A stretch of DNA of 64,000 nucleotides from Hydractinia symbiolongicarpus (taxonomy: Eukaryota > Cnidaria > Hydrozoa > Anthoathecata > Hydractiniidae): NCBI RefSeq assembly GCF_029227915.1, contig NC_079886.1:14546501-14610500 (forward strand), written 5' to 3'. The translations under genes were made by a program, and so were the position numbers. Shown one piece after another: positions 59,136 to 64,000 of the stretch; positions within the stretch are counted from its first letter, which is position 1; each line of letters starts with the position of its first letter. The notes below the pieces were generated by a model. It was not told the DNA's origin, did not search any database, and worked only from the letters and a program-made list of their open reading frames with translations.

Positions 59136-59913
59136 AAAAAAACAATCTAGGTACCTTGGCTCCAGACAAATCAATTTTTAGTTTGCTATCTGACCTCTCA
59201 ATTATATTGTTTAATGACAAGATCGATGGATGCGCTTTCAATATAGATGCGCACGATAAATAGCAGCAAAAATGCCCGGTGGTCCCATGAACAATGGTCG
59301 CGTCCTTTCGTTGCGAATAGCAAATTATACATTTTTCCGATTCATCCAAGGTATCAATGTCATAGTCTAGGATAGCCGGCTGATGCGGCTCGATTGGATC
59401 CGGTACGAGTCTAGATCCACCGGATCTCGGTGCAGGTACTGGTCTAGGCACCGGTACTATTGATCCATTGCCCATCGGATGGAAGAATCCCGAGTCCTCG
59501 TCATCACTCGCATCAATCTCAACCGGCGCTGGTACTGGTCTGGTGGGTCTCGGAGGGATGAATCCCGAGTCCTCGTCATCACTCGCATCAATCTCAACCG
59601 GCGCTGGTACCGGTCTCGGTACGAGTCTCAAAAATTCGATCAGATCGGCCAATCCCGAGTCCTCGTCATCACTCGCATTAATCTCAACCGGTGCTGATCC
59701 ATTGCCCATCGGATGGATGAATCCCGAGTCCTCGTCATCACTCGCATCAATCTCAACCGGCGCTGGTACTGGTCTGGTGGGTCTCAATAATTCAATCAGA
59801 TCGGCCTTTCTGAGCCTTGAGTAGCCATGTAAGCCGCGTTCTCTAGCGATAGCTCTCAATTGGGGAACCGTTCTCTCAAAGTATTCCATGTTTGAGTAAG
59901 AAAGTGTAGCCAT
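59119..59913 (-). CDS. SAP / four SIM-like repeats / RING-like protein
   Basis: There are 264 residues in an intact frame. An N-terminal SAP-like module (about 13-44, GLHGYSRLRKADLIELL) is nearly the same as that of polB. Then come four copies of VEIDASDDEDSG (53-64, 76-87 with VEIN, 106-117, 131-142), separated by Pro-rich linkers. A hydrophobic pair followed by an acidic run is the pattern of SUMO-interacting motifs. At 195-222 CIIC...IVHGTTGH...CA is like the first half of an MDM2-type RING (CxxC, HGxTGH, Cys). The distal CPxC pair is absent, so the zinc fold may be incomplete or rebuilt. The stop lies inside a palindrome. The role is inferred: a DNA-bound ubiquitin-ligase-like protein, possibly acting on host SUMO proteins. 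Confidence 0.7.
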   Translation of the reverse strand: MATLSYSNMEYFERTVPQLRAIARERGLHGYSRLRKADLIELLRPTRPVPAPVEIDASDDEDSGFIHPMGNGSAPVEINASDDEDSGLADLIEFLRLVPRPVPAPVEIDASDDEDSGFIPPRPTRPVPAPVEIDASDDEDSGFFHPMGNGSIVPVPRPVPAPRSGGSRLVPDPIEPHQPAILDYDIDTLDESEKCIICYSQRKDATIVHGTTGHFCCYLSCASILKAHPSILSLNNIIERSDSKLKIDLSGAKVPRLFFCYSRE

Positions 59914-59917
59914 GCCT

Positions 59918-59950
59918 GTTTGTGATATACGATTTATGAGCCTTTAAGAT
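59918..59950 (-). promoter_or_regulatory. Shared upstream element before the RING-like gene
   Basis: GTTTGTGATATACGATTTAT then CCTTTAAGAT matches 59021-59053 with only a few differences, at the same distance from the ATG. Confidence 0.55.
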
Positions 59951-59990
59951 AGTTTTATAATCGTGAAACTAAAAAAGATTCATAACATTT

Positions 59991-60008
59991 GTTACTCGCG
60001 CGAGTAAC
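59991..60008 (-). terminator. 18-bp perfect palindrome at a gene end, copy 2
   Basis: GTTACTCGCGCGAGTAAC is followed by AAAAAACAATCTAGGT on plus, as at 59118-59135. It lies about 20 nt past the stop of the small SAP protein. Confidence 0.55.
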
Positions 60009-60028
60009 AAAAAACAATCTAGGTCCAA

Positions 60029-60340
60029 TCACCTTTTGGAAAATATCTTATCGTTATAACGTTTTTGAGATCTTAGATATGCTTCTCTGTTGTTTACCCT
60101 CCAGTTGGAACAGTATCCATACCATTCTTGTTTGGAATCTAGGTCGATGGTGTAGGATGGATCCATATCATTCCTCTCAATCACCTCAATCAATTTAGCT
60201 TTATTCATTCCACAAATATACTTCACCCCATGGGATTTAGCCAATTCTTTCAACTCTTTGAGTTTCATTAATTTGTAGTCGGATACACCACCATCGGTGG
60301 TATCACAATGTAGATCAGTTTGATTTGTTATGTCAGACAT
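60029..60340 (-). CDS. Small SAP-like protein
   Basis: About 103 residues from the ATG at 60340; an in-frame ATG at 60373 is less likely because TATATAAAG lies just before the inner one. LKELKELAKSHGVKYICGMN then KAKLIEVIE is a SAP-like two-helix module. A Trp/Tyr-rich basic tail (EWYGYCSNWRVNNREAYL) follows. It is divergent from integrase, with 90 nt between the starts. The role is unknown; DNA binding is inferred. Confidence 0.65.
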   Translation of the reverse strand: MSDITNQTDLHCDTTDGGVSDYKLMKLKELKELAKSHGVKYICGMNKAKLIEVIERNDMDPSYTIDLDSKQEWYGYCSNWRVNNREAYLRSQKRYNDKIFSKR

Positions 60341-60430
60341 CTTTATATAATCAGTAAAAATACTTTTAAGCACTTTTATCGTACTACATCATACAAAAAG
60401 GAGATAAATAAAGGTGTGCATAAATAAAAT

Positions 60431-61415
60431 ATGTCAAACTCTAAACTTCAAGAGATTTACTATCAACCTCAAAATTTATGGAAAGGACAAAAGGATGTTC
60501 AGAATTTAAGAGGATTCGGTTTCAAGCCAAAGGAGATTAAGAAGTGGCTATCAAAACAAGCATTTTTGGCAAGTACATTTACCCGCTCCAAAACATGTTG
60601 AAAGATCACATTATGAAGTTACCACCCCTAATGATTTACATCAATTCGATTTATTGTACATGCCCGGTGACATACTGTATGGTAATAAATATAAGTACAT
60701 TTTGTCGGGAATCGATGCTGCTTCCAGATACAAAGTAGCCCGACCTTTGAGGAGTAAGAAAGCCAAAGAGGTTGCCGCTATGATTGAGGACATCTACAAG
60801 GCAGAACCATTAACTTATCCGAAAACTTTCCAATGTGATAACGGTTCAGAATTCAAAGCAGATGTATCAAAATTGTTGGAGAAGCATAAGGTTGAAATTA
60901 AAAGGGCGACTACAAAATATAAGCATACGCACACAGCTTTTGTTGAGGCGTTGAACAAGATACTTGCGGAAAATTTATTCAAAATACAAGATGCCCAAGA
61001 ACTGAATGATTCGGAAAAGGTATCATCTACATGGGTTAAGCATCTGTATAAACTGATTGATAGGCTAAACGATACAAGGACGCAGATGATTGGTATGAAA
61101 CCAAAAGATGCTATTATAATGAAAGAGGTGCCTTTGGTTAATCAAGAGAGTTATCCTTATGAAGTAGAATTACCTCAAGATGGCTTGTATAGATATCTAC
61201 TGCAACCCGGTGAAGAGCATGATGATGGGCGGAGACGGGCAACCGATAGAATATGGTCGAAAAACACATATAGATTGCGTGAGGTAATAGCGCAACCCGG
61301 TAACCGTGTAATGTACTATATTCGGGACGGACCCAGACGGGCTTTTGTAAAAGAGGATTTGATGTTAATACCTGAAGATACAGATTTACCTCCTGATTAT
61401 GTGCAAGGTTGGTGA
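60431..61415 (+). pseudogene. int: Maverick integrase, one frameshift
   Basis: This is an rve/DDE integrase that would insert the element. The first frame runs from the ATG at 60431 (MSNSKLQEIYYQPQNLW). A T run at about 60566-60570 has one base too many, after which the frame continues to 61415. The catalytic triad is Asp in HQFDLLY, Asp in CDNGSEF and Glu in FVEALNK, with 35 residues between the last two (D-35-E). A chromodomain-like C-terminus (GNRVMYYIRDGPRRAFVKED) follows. It is otherwise uninterrupted, so either a recent mutation or a sequencing error. A hairpin follows the stop. Confidence 0.85.
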
Positions 61416-61449
61416 AAAGGGGGACGAAGTCATGACAATGACAAAAAGT

Positions 61450-61474
61450 ATCTTTACCTGTTTCTGGTAAAGAT
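61450..61474 (+). terminator. 9-bp hairpin after integrase
   Basis: ATCTTTACC-TGTTTCT-GGTAAAGAT is a perfect stem starting 35 nt past the integrase stop. It fits the pattern of inverted repeats at gene ends in this element. Confidence 0.55.
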
Positions 61475-61608
61475 GATTGTGCCGAGGATCGCGCGGGGCG
61501 GTCGGCAGGTAGGGCCACTATGGCTCAGTCTTGGGGGGACGATCGCACCACATAATTAATTTTTCAAATAACACATGAAATATGTGAGTGGTATACAGGC
61601 ACACATTA

Positions 61609-62208
61609 CTAACTTTGTTCCTGATTTAACGTCTTTTTTAGACTTTGAACTTCCGCCATTAAACTTTTTTCAAACTGATTGCGTGTTTCACTCTCCATCT
61701 TTCTATCTGTTTTGGTCATCTTTTCCAGAGCTTCGTAGTATATACCGCACAAAGTTTGAAATTCCATGTGGCTAATATTATCATCATTCAATGCTCGTGA
61801 GAAAGAGTTTTCAAACACAGCAATAGCAGATGTTACAACATCACATAATTTCATGACTTTATTTAGTTTCTTTTGATATCTCTTAATCGATGCCGAGATA
61901 ATGGTACAGGATATAGCTCCACCTATTGATACACTGGAAAGTCCTATAGAAATGGGAATTCCAACAAGGGTAGCGCTGGTTGCTATCGTACCAATACCGG
62001 TGGAAATGGCTAAGGTTTCTGAGATGTAGAGCGAAATTGCTAATCGGTCTAGCGCTTTGTTATATTTATACTCCTTGTCCCGGAATTTCTTTTGTAATTT
62101 TACCAACTCATCAAGTTGGGAATTAACTGTATTTGTGTTAAACTTGTCTTGCTCACTCGAATACTCGGAAGCGGTGGGTAACTTTGGATAAATCTTAAGA
62201 TCGGCCAT
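61609..62208 (-). CDS. Maverick membrane protein, 199 aa
   Basis: It starts MADLKIYPKLPTASEY and has a charged helical stretch (33-60), then two closely spaced hydrophobic segments (ISTGIGTIATSATLVGIPIS and IGLSSVSIGGAISCTIISA, about 75-110). A helical C-terminal half contains FSRALNDDNISHMEFQTL. This is a conserved Maverick-linked membrane protein plan; the function is not known to me. A broken relative lies at 48901-49438. It is convergent with integrase. A weak CACAT-GAAAT-ATGTG hairpin lies beyond its stop at 61572-61586. Confidence 0.7.
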   Translation of the reverse strand: MADLKIYPKLPTASEYSSEQDKFNTNTVNSQLDELVKLQKKFRDKEYKYNKALDRLAISLYISETLAISTGIGTIATSATLVGIPISIGLSSVSIGGAISCTIISASIKRYQKKLNKVMKLCDVVTSAIAVFENSFSRALNDDNISHMEFQTLCGIYYEALEKMTKTDRKMESETRNQFEKSLMAEVQSLKKTLNQEQS

Positions 62209-62261
62209 TTTAGTTTATTACCTTATTAAAAAGAAAAAACTATCCTCTAAATAATTAAAAA

Positions 62262-63534
62262 ATGACAGACATTGACCCTTTTGGAGACCATGGGAGACCG
62301 GATGAAGGTACCGATGAAACGTTTCCTCTCATACCCACCGGGGACCGTACGCAAGTACACACACCGGGTGAGGAAGAAACATCATTCGGAGGAGGTTCCA
62401 TTCAACGTACCAGAGTTTTGCGGAAAAATGGTTGACGTGTTGTATGATAGATTATCTGAAGGATCCCTGTCAAAACCTGAGGTGCTACATACAGACCTTT
62501 TTGAAATTAAGGATGGTGAATTATACTACAGAGGTAAAAACGAACCTTTGACAAACAATGGAAGACTAAGGGCCACCGGTACTATATCAGATATATTAGG
62601 CAAGAGAAGGCTACGTAATTTAGGCTTTGACATACCAAAAGGTAAGATTACGGCCCGACAGGCAGCTAAGCTAAACAAAACACAAGAAGAACTACCCTCG
62701 TCATCTAAAATAACAACAGCAAGTGATGTAGAATTAGAAGCTATATCTGGGGATGTGGTAAAAAGTACGGAAGATTTAATTTCATTGGTCAAACAATCTG
62801 TAGACCATGAAGCAACCCAGACCAGTGATCTATTTGAATATCCTATGCGTGAATTGCTCGGATTGGATAGATCATTGAGAAACATAAGAGGAAGTCTTCA
62901 GGATGAAGTTGCAAAAAAGGTTCAGCTCGAACAGCATATTGACAGAGAAAAAAACAAGTTGGAAGAGATGGAAAACACACCAAATATGACCGAGGAACAA
63001 CAAAATGAAGCGAAAGAAAGGTTGAAAGGTTTGCAAAATGAGTTAAAAGGTCGGCAAGAGATTATCGATATTCTCAAAGGTAAACTTAACAGTCAAATAA
63101 CAAGCATCAAGGAGACGATTACTAAACTCCTTGACAAAGATACCACACTGTCTGAAAAGATACGAACACTATTCCGTGAGCAGGGTATCACTGTTGTCAG
63201 CGTACTAACGGCATTTGGTATGGTTATCAGCCTTCTCGTAGAAACTTTGACGCATGGGGGTGGGGGGTCATCCACCGGTAACACACAAAATCCCGACAAA
63301 GGTGGTGCAAAGGACCTCCGGTCCTGGATAAAAAACAAGTTGAATGCGTTGGGGTCTCTCTTGGGAAGGTTGGTGGGGACGGCCGCTGCAGCTCTACCGG
63401 GTATATTAGGATCAATCGTATCATGGATACTCAATCGAGCGAAAGAAGCGGTAGGTTGGTTGAGTCAAAACTTGTGGACTTTGATAGTTGGAATCGGAGG
63501 TCTGATATACACCTATCTCGTGACAAAGCGTTAG
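62262..63534 (+). pseudogene. Maverick coiled-coil membrane protein, one frameshift
   Basis: The likely start is the ATG at 62262 (MTDIDPFGDHGRPDEG, acidic, then ETSFGGGS), a start typical of this family. The A run at 62424-62428 seems one base too long; after it the frame reads MVDVLYDRLSEG to 63534. It then has FEIKDGELYYRGK and a GFDIPKG block, a long coiled coil (roughly 62890-63170), and at the end several hydrophobic, Gly-rich segments (VVSVLTAFGMVISLLVETL, and WTLIVGIGGLIYTYLV last). An ATG at 62272 in the second frame would give 420 residues but with an unlikely N-terminus. Probably a virion or membrane protein; the role is unknown. Confidence 0.7.
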
Positions 63535-63552
63535 GGATACTACTACAGCTTA

Positions 63553-63577
63553 TATGTTACACGCATCATGTAACATA
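63553..63577 (+). terminator. 8-bp hairpin between convergent genes
   Basis: TATGTTAC-ACGCATCAT-GTAACATA is a perfect stem 18 nt past the stop of the coiled-coil gene. Three AGTACT palindromes spaced by AGG follow at 63580-63603, reaching the stop of the opposite gene. Confidence 0.55.
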
Positions 63578-63600
63578 GAGTACTAGGAGTACTAGGAGTA

Positions 63601-64000
63601 CTATCTTTCGAAATACCACACAGCACCACCGACACCGATCATACTTAGCGCGATAAAGGCCAATTCCCTTTCATGTTGATCCTTACTAGGTGTATAAAAG
63701 TCGCTCAATACAGGTTCCCGCGGTAGATCCGTAGGAATTGATCTATCCCCAAACTTTTTTATATTCGCGCATTGCATCGTTTAGCTCTATAAATTTTCCT
63801 TCAGCCTTCTTTTCAAGTCTGAGCTGCTTATTGATAAAGTCTACTCTCTCTTGTCTTTTACGTTGCCACAAAACCTGGGCTTTTTGTAATTGTTCTATGG
63901 CCAAATCATGACGCTTTCTTTCCTTATCAATTCTGTCTTTTGATAAGCTTGAAAAGAGATAGCTTGAGCCTGTAAAAGCCAAAGCATTGGCTAAGGCCCC
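63601..64000 (-). pseudogene. Maverick helical membrane protein, partial, one frameshift
   Basis: The 5' end is outside the window: the frame is open from 64000 (ANALAFTGSSYLFSSL), with no ATG in frame. A long basic helix follows (KERKRHDLAIEQLQKAQVLW, FINKQLRLEKKAEGK, then ELNDAMREYKK). The T run at 63755-63760 (A run on minus) appears one base too long and causes an early stop at 63743. The other frame continues with LPREPVLSDFYTP and a C-terminal hydrophobic segment (AFIALSMIGVGGAVWYF) to the stop at 63601. It is common beside Maverick genes; I infer a virion-associated role. Confidence 0.65.

Noticed and set aside
58678-59824. Gly/Thr- and Ser-rich plus-strand frames
   Set aside because: They are antisense readings of the Pro/Arg and SIM-like repeats in polB and the RING-like gene.
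60431-61415. Integrase of an LTR retrotransposon
   Set aside because: No reverse transcriptase or RNase H is nearby; polB and Maverick-linked genes flank it.
62526-63434. Minus-strand frames opposite the coiled-coil gene
   Set aside because: They overlap a better supported plus-strand gene and lack domain features.
54928-64000. Bacterial or phage contamination
   Set aside because: The polB and integrase types match eukaryotic Mavericks, and the region continues from host-like repeats without a break.

Overview
The window is AT-rich metazoan DNA, most likely from a cnidarian. A hydrozoan is my best guess, but this is inference. The support is a complete intron-rich integrin beta gene, several tRNA-derived SINE-like repeats, TTAA-flanked DNA transposons, and a Maverick/Polinton (adintovirus-like) element with protein-primed type DNA polymerase B and a D-35-E integrase.

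Layout. 1-1517: a head-to-head inverted array of a 285-bp unit. Each unit holds a tRNA-like sequence, a hammerhead-like motif and a hairpin followed by a T run; a long (TA)n tract closes the array. 1980-3450: a strongly diverged tandem repeat of about 100 bp. 3889-5068: a frameshifted gene of OB-fold/RPA-like appearance. 6306-32288 (minus strand): one integrin beta gene of 21 coding exons. The exons join in frame to 793 residues, with signal peptide, PSI, beta-I/hybrid, I-EGF repeats, transmembrane helix and a tail with NPIY and NPTF. Its introns carry a TTAA-flanked MITE, a mirrored fold-back element, tRNA-like repeats and a decayed transposon with a Mutator/Kolobok-type transposase. A deletion derivative of that transposon lies at 40674-41743.

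32.3-46.4 kb has no confident host gene. It holds SINEs, MITEs, a THAP-domain fragment, repeated decayed ORFs and striking palindromes. 46.6-50.2 kb is a heavily mutated relic of a Maverick-like element: a 24-residue repeat protein, an unrecognised protein, a SAP-like protein, a membrane protein related to one at 61.6-62.2 kb, and a possible minor capsid protein. A Ty3/gypsy gag remnant and further DNA-transposon copies follow.

54.9-64.0 kb is a better preserved Maverick/adintovirus-like element that runs off the right edge. It encodes DNA polymerase B (intact, 1362 aa), a SAP plus acidic-repeat plus RING-like protein, a small SAP protein, integrase, two membrane proteins and a coiled-coil protein. 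PolB copies the element and integrase inserts it; capsid genes would be expected beyond 64 kb. Three of these genes are each broken by one extra base in a homopolymer. Perfect inverted repeats lie at or just past the 3' ends of four genes. The most interesting candidate is the 264-aa SAP/four SIM-like repeats/RING protein, which has the layout of a SUMO-targeted ubiquitin ligase.
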